From Diphasiastrum complanatum (Eukaryota > Streptophyta > Lycopodiopsida > Lycopodiales > Lycopodiaceae), in assembly GCA_029204225.1 (NCBI GenBank), contig CM055104.1, positions 43,553,148 through 43,617,147 on the forward strand: a DNA stretch of 64,000 nt. Reading direction: 5' to 3'. The notes under the pieces are model-generated. The model worked only from the letters and a program-made list of their open reading frames with translations, was not told the DNA's origin and made no database searches. Every line of letters begins with the position of its first letter. The stretch's first letter is position 1. Below are positions 35,640 to 48,540 of the stretch, in pieces. A program made the translations under genes and the position numbers.

Positions 35640-36250
35640 CAGAGCAAAGTCTAATGCACCATCAAACAGCTCGGCAAGTAATGTTGATTACTCGCCCAAT
35701 GTGATTACTCGCCAATTGAAAAACCTCAGATTTCTCTCATTGTTTTTACTTGCCCTCTGTTTAAAGTTCTCTACACAGTTAGAACTGTCTCCAAACAGCT
35801 CACGACGAGTAATAAGTCAATTACTTGCCAAACTGTATTACCCGCCATATTGATTTTTATTTTTTTTATCATTGAATTACACGCCCTCCTTACAATGTGT
35901 TCAGAAATCTCAGATCTAAGATCCTGCAGCCGGCGAGTAATTAGCTGATTACTCACGCTATTTTTTGCCAATTTGAATTTCCTGTCTTTTTCAAATTTCT
36001 CGTCTTTTGCCTATTTCTCACCAACTGAGATTTCTCGCATTTCTTTCAGTATAATTACTCTCCATCCTTATAGTGGCAAGTACAGTACTTGATCTACCAT
36101 CTGATAGACCGACGAGTAATGATTTGATTTTTTGTCCTATTTTTTGTCAACTGCTCATCTTTACTCGTCCTCTTCACAATGTGTTCTGATCTTCATCCAC
36201 AGTTCATAAGAAGCCTGTCAAATAATTAGCATTACTCGTCGATTACTCGC
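35640..36250. repeat. degenerate tandem repeat, period about 130 bases
   Basis: Units are marked by CGAGTAAT...GATTACTCGCC-type words at about 35673, 35804, 35932, 36111 and 36230, usually preceded by CAGCTC or a similar word. Spacing is 130, 130, 180 and about 115. Divergence is high, so this is an old array within the retroelement leader. Confidence 0.55.
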
Positions 36251-36479
36251 CCCTACCTATTACATGCCATCAGAGAAAGGCATGGTATCGCCATCGATGT
36301 TGACAACGGAGGGCATTTTGCTGCCAAAGCTACCAACCAAAAAGTGTTGCAACATGGGTTGTGGTGGCCACTATATTCAAGGATATTCATCATCAAGTCA
36401 AAAGGTGTAACCTGTGCCAACGGTTCAATAGAACTCAAAAATGAATAAAATGTCGCTACGACCTATCTTGGAAGAGATG

Positions 36480-37457
<978 letters not shown>

Positions 37458-38157
37458 CAATACTCAATGTTATTTTGTCGGGTTATTTATGTTTTGCCGC
37501 GAGTGAGTGCTAAGTCATCTAAACCCACAAAAAAAAAATTACGCCAGAAAAGAGCTTCTTTTCAAATTCAAAAAACTTCTCAATGGGCTTTGCCTCCACT
37601 TTCAATGGTTAGGATATGCCCTAACATATCCGATGAATGAGATTTCTTACCTCTTCCACAAGTTAGGTACGTGAAAGAGAAAGTGTGGAGCCTCATGATC
37701 CCACATTATTTAAAGTTATTGTTTTATATTGTAAAAATTTTCAATTTTTATACATGTACATGTGCTATAGTGCCTAAATTTGTGTAAAGGCCTATTTCCA
37801 CTTTGTAAATTCACTTTTAGGTTAGAATGACATTGAGGCCGATGATCGTTCCTATAAGGTCAACACTTTGTGTCATCGTACATACGATAAAGTAACCTTT
37901 ATAGTTACAGACCTTGACCAAATTGTTTCACCATTGGTGTTTCTGGATGCCAATTTACCCAAATATCTTTGGATAACCAGATATGTTGTTGTAGTATTCA
38001 TTGTGAATATTAAATATCACATTCTATTCACCTTCTTACATACACTTATCATACAAAAGATGAGATTATTCTCTCTCTTGGGGAATGATCAAACCTTTTA
38101 TACTACTTAATTCATTGATTTTTTGAAAATCTATAACGACTAGGCCACCACATAATT

Positions 38158-38175
38158 TGGCGCCGTTGCCGGGGA
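38158..38175 (+). promoter_or_regulatory. primer-binding site complementary to tRNA-Asp
   Basis: TGGCGCCGTTGCCGGGGA is a perfect 18-base complement of the 3' end of plant tRNA-Asp(GUC), including CCA. This is the primer site typical of Athila-type elements. Confidence 0.9.
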
Positions 38176-38240
38176 GATGGATTTCATCTTTTGCAAAAAA
38201 ATTAAGTGTATCAAGTCTACGAATCTTTCTCATGTAATGC

Positions 38241-39453
38241 ATGCCAAGAACATACTCTCAAGCAACTATTGAACAGAAACGTTTAGAGCGTGCACAAAAA
38301 TTAGAAGCATATAAGAAATCTAGAGATTTGTATTTGCAGGATTTGCGAAATTCGCTAGTTAGAACGAGATTACACCTTAATGCTACTACAGCACTTGTAG
38401 ATTCATTTGAGAAAGGATTAAAAAGTTGAAGGAATCACTTAGAAAGTATACTCATAGAGTTAAAAATTTAATAGAGAAATTAGGAGTCCACTATCTGGTT
38501 CCTATGCAAAAAGAATGGTTCTTGGGCGCTTTGCCTAAGAAAATGGATCGTTATTGTCGACAGGGATGGAGACCTCTTTGGAAGATGTCATTGCCTCTGC
38601 CGAGAATTATGAAACTTCTCGAATTTCTCGTAGACGGAGGAATGAGAGAAAAAGTAGCAAAAAACATAAATTGAAACGTACAGAAGAATCTGAATCATCT
38701 ACAGAATTTGAATTTGAATCCGATTTAGTAGATGAGGAAGAGTCTTCAGAATATTCATCTTATTCTTCTTCATCAGAAGAAAAATCTTCTTATAGGAAAT
38801 CCAAGAGTAGGAACTTAGATAGGAAGAAAAGAATGGAGAAATCCGAAAAGATGGATCCATTAAGGAAGAGTGTTGAGATATTAGCAAAAGAAATGAGTGA
38901 TTTAAAAGTCCAAATGTCTGACGTTAAAGCCAAATGGACAAAAACAAAGCTTAACGCCAATGTTTGGTGTACCGCTTGTGGGAAGGAAGGCCATTCTAAG
39001 ACTAATTGTCCCAGTTTACAAACTAACTATTTAGAAGAGGAATTATTCCTCTGTTCGATTAATAATCATGACGAGGTAGCTTTTACTGCAACTCCTACTA
39101 ACCAAAAGAACATTATACCAAAACCACGTACTGCTCAACAATACACTATTTTGCATAGAGGGGGGACAAGAGATTCCACTCCTCCACCCAGAGTAAGGGG
39201 TTCGTGCTACAATTGCGGAGCCCTAGGTAATTATTCGCCCGATTGCCCTAAACCCAGGAGGTCAGTAGGATATGTGCCTCTCTGTGCTATCTGTAAAGGC
39301 GAAGGGCATGTCACTGTTGAATGTCCTCAGCCACAACAGTCGCGGTCTAAATCGAGACTTGTAAACTCACCTAGAGAAGATGACCTTCGGCCATCTAAAA
39401 CTAAAACTGGAGAACATAGAATAGATCTCATTCAGGGAACAATACTTGCTTGA
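38241..39453 (+). pseudogene. gag (capsid remnant and three zinc knuckles), fused to the RT leader
   Basis: The N-terminal piece (38241-38429) is cut off mid-capsid. ESLRKYTHRVKNLIEKLG...FLGALPKKMDRY (38426-38560) is the capsid C-terminal part, continued after a frameshift by the main frame 38554-39453. That frame has an acidic Ser/Glu-rich linker and three knuckles: CTACGKEGHSKTNC, CYNCGALGNYSPDC (the His is Asn) and CAICKGEGHVTVEC. After KTKTG it runs, through the internal deletion, into EHRIDLIQGTILA of the RT leader and stops at 39451-39453. The middle knuckle probably binds zinc poorly. Confidence 0.8.
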
Positions 39454-40360
39454 AAGAGACAATATAGAATAAATCCAAAGTCTTTCTTGTTAGTTAAAGA
39501 CGGATTAGATAGATGTCTTTAAGCGAGTATTATATATCCTGTTCTAAGCAGTGAGTGGGTGTCACCAATAGTTATAGTACCTAAGAAGAAGACGAGCAAG
39601 ATTAGAGTTTGCCAAGATTTTAGAAAACTAAATGCTGCTACAGCAAAGGATTATCATCCTATGCCTTATACAGATACTATTCTTGACCAGGTAGTTGGTC
39701 ATGAACGTTATAGCTTTTTAGACGGACATAAAATTTCAAAGGATGGTATTCAAGTCGACATCGAAAGAGTAAAAATGATTTTAGAGTTTTTAGAACCAAC
39801 CAATCTACAAGAGCTCAGAGGTTTTCTAGGACACGTAGGATATTATCGTAAGATAATTAAGGATTATGCCATAGCTCCTTTAATAAGTTTATTACAAAAG
39901 TCTGTTGAGTATCATTGGTCACAAGAGCATCAACAAGCTTTTGATCAATTAAAACAGTCATTAGCAGAAGCAACTGGAGTTAGACCTCCAAATTGGGCTA
40001 AAAAGTTCCATGTATATATAGATACATCATTATTTGCAATAGGTTAGTGCTTAGTCATAAAGATGACCAAAATATAGACTACCCAATTTGTTATGTGGGT
40101 AGGCAACTCGCTGCATCAGAAAAGAACTATTCTGCTACAGAGCATAAAGCACTAGGAAATTCAACAAAGAAATTTAGACATTATCTTTTAGGATACCCTT
40201 TTGTTTTTCATTTAGATCACTATGCAGTGAAACATTTAGTGAATAAACTTGATCTTTCGAGTAGGGTAGCTACATGGGTATGAGCATAATTATGAAGTAC
40301 AATTAAGAAGAGGCAAGGATCATCAAAATGCTGATTATATATCCCACCTCCAAACAAAAA
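39410..40360 (+). pseudogene. reverse transcriptase (palm deleted) and RNase H, copy 2
   Basis: Same content and lesions as in copy 1: FRKLNAAT fingers, SFLDG joined to HKISKDGIQVD with the Y-x-D-D palm missing, a TAG at 40045-40047 inside RNase H, and an early stop after ATWV. The protein of 39559-40047 is identical to that of copy 1. Confidence 0.85.
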
Positions 40361-40434
40361 ATCAGTTTAATCCCATTTATGATGAATTTTCGGACGAACA
40401 TATAATGCGTATTTAATCGGACACATCAATTTAT

Positions 40435-41677
40435 ATGGACATTGTTAACTTTTTACAAGACCAGATTTATTTTGATCATTTTAATAAACAGCAAAAAACT
40501 GTTTTTCTTTCAAAAGTAGGACCTTATACGATTATAAATAAAATATTGTATAAATTAGGAGCCGACGATAATCTTCGTCGATGTTTAGAACCAACCGAGA
40601 TGACTGTTGTAATAAGTGCATTACATGAGGAAGATTCGGGGGGTCACTATGCTCTTAAAAATACTACAAGAAAGACCTTTAATGCTAAATATTGGTGGCC
40701 CACCATCTATAGAGATGTTAAATTATTCAATAATGCGATGCATGTCAGAGGATGGGAAAACCCAGCTTCGTGACACATTGGCCGCTTACTCCAATTATTC
40801 CCTTAGCACCTTTTGAGAAGTGGGAGATAGATTTTGTAGGGCCTATCAAACCGATCACTCGTAAAACTCATCGACGTTACATTCTTGTTGCTACGGACTA
40901 TGCTACCAAGATGGTAGAGGTCGAAGCCACGGTAAAAAACGATGCTAAGATTGTAGCAAAAATTTTATTCCAAAATATTATCACACGTTATGGATGTCCC
41001 TTAGAACTCGTTAGTGATAGGGGAACCCATTTTCTTAATCAGACCATTGAGGCTATGTTGTCATACTTTTTCATTACACATCACCAAACCATTCCATATA
41101 ATTTAAAAGCGAATGGGCTTACGAAGCGGGCAAACGAAATTTTGTGTAAAATCCTGAATAAAATAACAGAAAGGCATTCTTCTGATTGGGATCAAAAGTT
41201 ACCATCTGTCTTATGGGCATATAGAACTACCGAAAAGATCACAACCAGGCAGGCTCCATACTACTTTGTGTATGGAATGCATCCCATATTACCAATAGAA
41301 TTCAAAAATTCCGACATTTCGCATTAGTAATGAGGTGCGAATGGATGAACACGATAGTCTCTGGGAGCGGATGATAGCTTTGACGCAACTGGAGGAGGAT
41401 CGTCATCTTTCATTAATCGGAGACTGAACGAGTTCAAAATAAAATAAAATAAATTTTCGATCAATCTATTAAAAAAATAAAAATTAAACGAGGGGACTAC
41501 GTGCTTCTGTATGATAACAGACACATGTTGTTTCTTGGAAAATTACATACCAGATGGATGGGACCTTACAAAGTCATAGAAGTTTTTAACAATGGATCAC
41601 TTCAGTTAGCCAATCTTGAAGGACATTTACTTGATACTCAAGTCAATGGCTCAAGAGTGAAGCACTACTATGACTAA
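40435..41677 (+). pseudogene. integrase, copy 2
   Basis: As in copy 1, with the same frameshift in the HHCC finger and the same Lys in place of the catalytic Glu (ANGLTKRANE). Unlike copy 1 it keeps the first catalytic Asp (WEIDFVGP). The GPY/F-type tail RWMGPYKV...VNGSRVKHYYD ends near 41677. Confidence 0.85.
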
Positions 41678-42025
41678 TTTTCGATGAATATGGAAAGTTC
41701 AGAAATTTGCAAAAGTTGCGAAATTTTTGATACTATTCACATTTAATCCAGCTTGAACAACCCGTGTTAGGGGTTTTTTGAACGAGGGGCTGGTTTCGTC
41801 AGAAAGCCCTAAAAGCTGAAGGGCCCACAATGCCCTTACGGTAGGAACTAAGGATAGCTGCTTCCAACCCTGGTGGCTCGCTCGATCGCTCCATGCTCTT
41901 CCAGCCTATGGAAGTTTCCAGGCTTCTAGAAATATGGTAGAAAGAGGGTAAGTTCAGCTTCAGTAAGTTTGGTCTTGGCACAATACTACGGTCATCTTCT
42001 CACGCTACTATCAAGACTAATTCTC

Positions 42026-42286
42026 CTAGAACATTACTAAAACTATGACATCCCGCGTCCTTGCAAGATCCACTATTGGTAGGATGCAGGGCTCTGGCGC
42101 TCTAAGGATTTCATCCAACCGCTCTATCCCGAGCATGGATATAATTCTTTGGCGGTGGTGTATCTTCAGCCCTAGCAAGATAGTAATGATTAGATGAGAA
42201 GTACCGATGTATGGCATGTTAGGTCCTAGAGGGAGATTGGGACGCATCCCTGCCATTATGGTGTTCAGACCATACACGAATTTCAA
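42026..42286 (-). pseudogene. antisense reading frame, copy 2
   Basis: Protein identical to the antisense frame at 4413-4673, with the same weak resemblance to plant transposon-protein domains of Athila/Tat 3' regions. The companion upstream frame (42480-42788) carries a stop at 42693-42695 that copy 1 lacks. Confidence 0.4.
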
Positions 42287-44926
42287 GGACCCTAATTATT
42301 GAAAATATTTCGGACCTTTAGAAATATGACTACCTAGAGATTTTGGTGGTATCTTAGACCTGCTAGACCTGATTTCTTCTTTCAAACCTCTAAATTGTTC
42401 TCATCTCTAACGGTGAATTCGTGGCGGTGCAATAACATGGGTCTACTGTGTACCTAGGATCTTCTCCTAAGTCATATTCCTAGTCTCGATTGGTACTATT
42501 GGCTGATCCAGGTGACCGTATAGCTGGTTCTCTAAGTAGAAGGGGGTGGACTATATCTGCGTACGTGACATAGGTGGCTTCTGTTAGATGCCAAAATCTG
42601 TCTTCTGTGAGTACGTATGCTTCAAAGTAACTGTACTCCCCACAATGTTGTGTTCTACGTAGAGTGTCTCTAGGGCATAGATATTGGTAGACTTATGGAG
42701 TGAAAAAATAATAGCATGGAGGTCCTCTCTGCCTTAGCTGACAGATGTCACTACGCGCAGGTTGGAACTGACCCTCTTCCCCCATCATATGGGGTCCAAC
42801 TCATTGTTGGTGTTATCTCACTTCTAGACCCCTACTTTTCCCTTTGATATTAAGTTATGTGTCTGGTAAAGTTCTAGGACTGTTAAGGGTATATCCATTG
42901 AAATGAATCAGTCTTTATTGGACACCCTAGACACTGTTCTTTTAAGTGGGGTAGGTCAAGTGAAATGTGGTGAGTACATTACGCGTGCCATCTGGTTCAC
43001 TGGACGGTAACGTTTCCCAGATTCCGGGTCTAGGTGTTTTGCTAGACAATACTGGAAATGGTGTGCATACTTTACGACTTAACCATGACAGCGTGTTTCA
43101 GCTGTTTCCGACGGACTACCCACTCTGGTGTTTCACAGAGGTCGGGCCCAGTTAATACTCTCTATAAGTGACGAAAACGGAAAAAAACGCTTCCGAACTT
43201 AACAATTTTGTAGAGCAGTTTAACTAATAATTTCATACTATAAAGTGTACGTTTCCAAACCTTGATACTTCAACTAGTTGGATCGCAATTATTAATTCAG
43301 CTATGAATCTCCTGGATGATATCTATAAGCAAAATTTCATAATACAACCACTTGCGTTTCTGGAATATGAACAAGAACCCCTACATTAAGCAATTAGTCA
43401 TTCATAAGCTAGATCGTAATCTCATACGTCGGGTAGGTGATTTTGATAGCTTCACACATTCAAACAACCCAATTCCTCATGTACTCTAACAAGATGCTAT
43501 ATGGTTGTTAGCTCTAAACAATACGTTATGTGCAAATACCGGATTTCAAACAGCATAAACCCTCCAATAATACTTGCGATACTACTTGCAATCAACAATT
43601 TTTGTATGCATTCTAAAAACACCATTTACAACCTTGTATCACACGATTCCGTATCCTACGCTTATACACTCTAGCACAACATAGTACGGATAAAAAATAG
43701 AAAGATTCAATAAGTAACCATCCTTCACAACAATGACATAACGTGTAATGATATTGAGTTGAAATCAGAGTACCTTAGTGACTGACATGGATAGCCGGGT
43801 TGCCGCAAGAACTGCTAGTCATGAATTCCACAGAATCTCGGTCACATTGCCTTTGTTGTCTCACTTGTCGTTCTAGAATGCGACGAATACTATGATGTTA
43901 GTTGCTTTGTGTAGTCCTTGAGGTGGAGGCTTAGAATGTGTATTAGTGAGTTTGGAAGTGATGCTAATTTTGAGAGAAATTTGAGATTACTTACCCCATG
44001 TCATGTTTGATTGAAGGTCCATTGAGTGGATTGGACGAGAGCATTGCGTATAAGCACCTGGCAAACCAAGAGAACTACGCTGGAACCTGCGATTTTCCCT
44101 ACCGACATGCGGTCTGTCACAGAAGTTCTATAGTCATCCATGGTGAAAAATCAAAGATTAGACAAGTCCCATCACTGTTCACACCTGACTGCGGCCCTAC
44201 AATAGTTGTGGACCGGCATTTTTGGCTTGGTCTTTACAAAAATTGACCACAAAATATTTTTGACGATTTTTTTTGAAAGTTAGTACTTTTAAACTGTGTC
44301 TAGCCACTTTAGGACGGGCTCGGACCCAATTCTAAGGCAAATTTGTGCCAATTTTTCTCCAATAATCGGGTTTTACATGTCGGTTTTTTCAGGTAATGCG
44401 AACTTAAGTTTCAATATTAGGGTGCAAAAATATCGACTAACATTGGCGACTACCACTGGGTAGTATAGTCCCCATACTGCGGACCCAAAGTCTTACTAAT
44501 AGTTTGATTGCATGTACTACTGTCACACATGGGAATCAATTTTCTCACCTCCATCGCTCATGTTTGGACAGCGATGAAGACATTGCAACATAATAGACTA
44601 ATCATCTCCTTGACGAATGTATGTTGGTGCCATCAATGGTGGACAGTGATCTACTGCAACATAAGCTTACACTTGCCCATCTCTTGCTTTTACTTTTTCA
44701 TAAAAAAAGATACGAACAATAATGTGTCTCTTCATTCTTAGCAGTTGCTAAGACTACATAATCGCTCATCAATTCACTCTTTGGATTCGAAGTGCACTCT
44801 CACACAGGTATGTACTTGGCAAGCTTCCTCATGAATAGACTGAAAGATAGCATACTTGTTAGTGTAAGCTTTTCTTACTAGCAATAAATAACGATATGGT
44901 TTGAAATAAAAATGCTAGATAGCATT

Positions 44927-46339
44927 ACTCTTGACGCTATCACCTTTGTGAATCAATGGCAATAACTGGACTCGAACTTGCTTTATATCACTCTTCGAAG
45001 GAAACGTCTCATGTAAACAGCTATGGCTTCCTCACGGGATTCTCTTACGACATCTATTCAAGTTAGTGTCGCAGTACTCTATCTGGTGTATATATAAGAA
45101 ATGACATTGAAGGTGAAATCAAAGTATGAAAACTCACTACTAGAAAAAAGTAAACTGCGAGTTCAAGTTTCGATTGCTTATAAGTATGTATACCTCGTAA
45201 AACATGGCATAACTTATACGGCTTTTTCAGTTTTTCACGTGTGTAAAGGTTGTAACCTATGATACACGTAATAATAAACTAGGCACCCTTGAGGCACATG
45301 GAATTGTGCAAGGGATCGCTGCACTTGTAGGGACTAGAATGGCATGAATCTGCCCTGATCCTATTACAAGTGTTAGGGTAAGATACTTGGCTAAATATAA
45401 ACGAACACGGGTCTTGTTGTAATTTTTTAAGACACGATCGGTATAAAAATTAATAAAACATGGTGATAGCTGGCGTACTCTTGGAAAGCATGGATTTTTG
45501 AAAATTGTACTTTACCTATTATGGGTTCAGGTATTGGTATGGCATGGATTTGTCCCATATCTGAGTATCGATCCATGCTATCGCTCGTTTGCTAATTGCA
45601 ACCTATGTGTAAGACCATGAGTTGAGGATATACTAGTTAGTTACTTGAGATATAATTGGATGTGACATGAGAGTGGAGAGCTAAGAAACAGTATTCAGTT
45701 GTAGAAAACAACAACCAAGAAACTGAATGGCAGATAAGAGAAAGAGAAGATAGAAAAGATAAACACACGAAGTAACCAGGGACTAGAAGACAGAAGTTAG
45801 TGACGAGGCTAGCGAGTCGAGGAGGACTCGTGAGTTGATGATAGAATAGCAGTGTTAGAGAATGAGCAGTCTAGATATTAGTTAGTGGATTGGAATCGGG
45901 CAATCCAGAGAAGGATATCCAATTTGATGTGTTGATGATCAGACTAGTGACGGGCGGAGTTGTTGTATGAATAGATTTCTTTACAAACCCTATGCGCATT
46001 TGATGCATAGAGTTTGTAAAGAAGCTATTGTCATTGGAATGATAATCCTTCGAATATTTCTTGTCAGTCATGTGTACTATTTGTTGCATATGATTGTGTA
46101 TTGAGTGTTTCTAATAATTTGTTGTTAACTGAGATGAATTGTAAGTGAGAGTAAGAGATTTATCTACTGCATAAGTGTGAGATCATAGATCTAAGATTAT
46201 AGATCTACCATTTGTGAATGGAGAATTCGTAAGATGCATGATTAGTGAGTAGATCTTATCTGAGTTGCTCATGATGACAGGCCAGAGTTATGATGCTGAA
46301 TGTTTAGAATAAGTTTGCTGAATTATGCTTGTCATGTTC
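44927..46339. other. gene-free stretch with a CACTA-like terminus
   Basis: No protein recognised. At about 45137, CACTACTAGAAAAAAG matches the usual start of plant CACTA (En/Spm) transposons, but no reverse-complement end was found. From about 45600 to 46340 the sequence may be the 5' part of the copia relic that follows. Confidence 0.4.
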
Positions 46340-46890
46340 CACTTTATGTAAGTTGTAATTGGTCTTCCAAAGTCCTTAAGTAGCATCAATCATGTTTGTG
46401 AGTCTTGTGCTTTGTCAAAGTCACATAGACTACCTTATGCTAGATCTACATCTAGATCTACAAAGCCTTCTCATGTTGTACATTCGGATATTCATGAAAT
46501 TACTACAATTAGCAATAGTGGAGCTAGGATGTATGTAACTTTCATTGATGATTTTAGTAGATTTTGTTGTATCTATCTACTAAAGAACAAGGATAAAGTG
46601 TATAATGTCTTTGTTGAGCTCAAGAATGCAAGGGAGAACCAATTTTCCACAAGGATCAAGTGCTTAAGTAGTGGCAATCGTGGATAGTACTATCTACCAA
46701 GTTTAAGGCTTTTTGTGATGAGCATAGAATCAAGAGGGAGTATACAACACCGAGGACCCCACAACAAAATGGCGGGAGAAAGACTAGGACTTTATGTGAA
46801 AGTGCCAAAGCCATGAGGTTAAGTGCTGAGCTTGATAAGCCATTTTGGGATAAAGCTTTGTTGTGTGCTAATTTCTTGTGCAATAGGTGG
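46340..46890 (+). pseudogene. Ty1/copia integrase fragment
   Basis: The end of the GAG-pre-integrase zinc region (HVCESCALSKSHRLPY) is followed by the integrase core start (VVHSDIHEITTISNSGARMY, VTFIDDFSRFCCIYLL). The segment with the second Asp is scrambled and stops at 46685-46687. Another frame resumes with YTTPRTPQQNGG and AKAMRLSAELDKPFWDKAL, where the conserved Glu after NG is lost. Disabled fragment, plus strand. Confidence 0.8.
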
Positions 46891-47174
46891 CCGAGGGTGT
46901 ATTGGGAGGGTGCACGAGAGGGGTACATTAAGTAGATGTTTCTCCCTCCTCTCGGCTGGGGAAAGTGGATGTAGTCGGGGAAGAGGATCCGATCTAATGA
47001 GATGCGAATGGTGAAGTGGTGGTTCATGAGGATGACATGGGACTAGATGAATGGCTGGGACTAGATGGTGGGGCAGCTCTCCTGGTGAGTTTGATCTGTT
47101 GTCCAGGGGGAGCAAAGACGTCCAAAAGTCAACATTTCGGTGCCATTTGGGTGATTAGGCGGTGATTTCGAGGT

Positions 47175-48003
47175 ATGAGGGTCAAAGGAAGAAATGGAGT
47201 AGGAGGAGGGCATTTCATTGCTGAAGCTACCAATAGGAAAGTGCTGCAACATGGCCCACGACATTCAAAGATATTCACTATTAGGTTACAAGGTGTGATG
47301 TGTGCTAACGGTTCAACCGAACCCAGAAAAAGAATAGAATGCTGTTACAACCTGTTCTGGCTAAGATGCCATTTGAGAAACGGGGCATTGAGTATGTCGG
47401 CCCCATTAGTCCAGCTACGTGTAGCTCCCAAGCTCGCTACATCATCGTAGCCACCGACTACTTGACCAAATGGGTAGAAACCAAGGCAATGAGGAAGGCT
47501 GACGCAGGCTCCACTGTTAGATTCCTATACGAGAATATCTTACTACGTTCTGGGTGCCCACTAGAAGTCATGAGTGATCGTGGAACACATTTTTTAAACG
47601 AAACCATCACTCCCTTGTTATCCTCTTATTTGGTTGTCCATATGAAGAGCACACCCTATTACTCGTGTTGCAACAGACAAGCGTAAATAAGATTCTCTGC
47701 GGTATTATCATGAAGATGGTTGAAGCTTCGCCCTCGGATTGGGAATACAAACTTCACACAGCTTTATGGGCATTCAAAACCACCTTCAAGGTGAGCACTG
47801 GACAGATTCCATTTCAGATGGCCGATGGACAAAAAGCCATAATGCCATCTGAATTTGTCGTTCCGAGTATGAGAGTCGCCATCATCAAACAACTTAGTAC
47901 GAAGGAATCTACCAAGAGACTTCAAAATCTTCTCCAGCTCCATGAGATCCGCTTCTTAGCACTTCACACCCTAGTTGTAGAGAAACAACTGCTACACACT
48001 TAG
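47175..48003 (+). pseudogene. Athila/Tat integrase, third element
   Basis: The HHCC finger (GGHFIAEATNRKVLQHG) breaks at the cysteine pair. The core then reads FEKRGIEYVGPIS (first Asp is Tyr), YIIVATDYLTKWVE, EVMSDRGTHFLNE (second Asp intact), then YYSCCNRQA and a frameshift into VNKILCGIIMKMVEASPSDW. The NGQAE motif with the catalytic Glu is destroyed. It belongs to a different family from copies 1/2 but the same broad clade, and is closest in wording to the finger at 36.3-36.5 kb. Confidence 0.75.
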
Positions 48004-48450
48004 TGGATCCCACCACTAAAAGACTATTGGCTAAGCTTACCGAGTGGGCCCTGCCACAGTACACTATACAGGTAGAGTAATAAGTGTGAGGGCATTAGCT
48101 TCCTGTGTGTATAAGCCCAACCCAATGAGCATGCAAATTAGTCTTGTAGAACTTGTAGAATTAGGAATAATTGACTAGGGGCTTAAAACTCTAAAATGAC
48201 ATTAGAGGCCCTAAGTCAAGTTGTTAATAAAAAAGCTAAAAGGGCCCAAATTAGAACTCACATGAATCATCCTTGTGCTTTCTTAAAACCACTAGGTTAA
48301 ACGACTTGGATTAGGATCCTTGCCATTGTAATTAACCAATAGGAGAAAGGGGCAAGGGCCTTCCCCGTCCATAAAAAGGCACCCTTTGTACCATATTTCC
48401 ATGTTCAATTGGAAATGAAATTTTGTCGAGATTTATAATGAGCATCCTTG

Positions 48451-48540
<90 letters not shown>

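Larger units (their letters stand above)
34640..36475 (+). mobile_element. Athila-like relic with primer site and integrase finger
   Basis: A TATA-like motif (CAATATAAGG, about 34797) and a leader suggest a 5' LTR ending near 35487. A tRNA-Asp-type primer site follows at 35488. The internal part is a degenerate repeated leader (35640-36250), then about 36270-36470 encodes an integrase HHCC finger (GGHFAAKATNQKVLQHGLWWP) that breaks at the cysteine pair. Everything between gag and integrase is deleted. Confidence 0.6.
37760..44926 (+). mobile_element. Athila/Tat-type Ty3/gypsy retroelement, copy 2
   Basis: A 5' LTR ends at about 38157, directly before a perfect tRNA-Asp primer site. Then come gag, a truncated pol and a 3.2-kb 3' region. 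From 39276 it matches copy 1 (base 1 onward), except that copy-1 bases 135-1796 are missing between 39409 and 39410. The 5' LTR start is a guess. I found no copy of the 37.8-38.15 kb sequence after 44926, so the 3' LTR is missing or lies outside the matched block. Confidence 0.85.
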
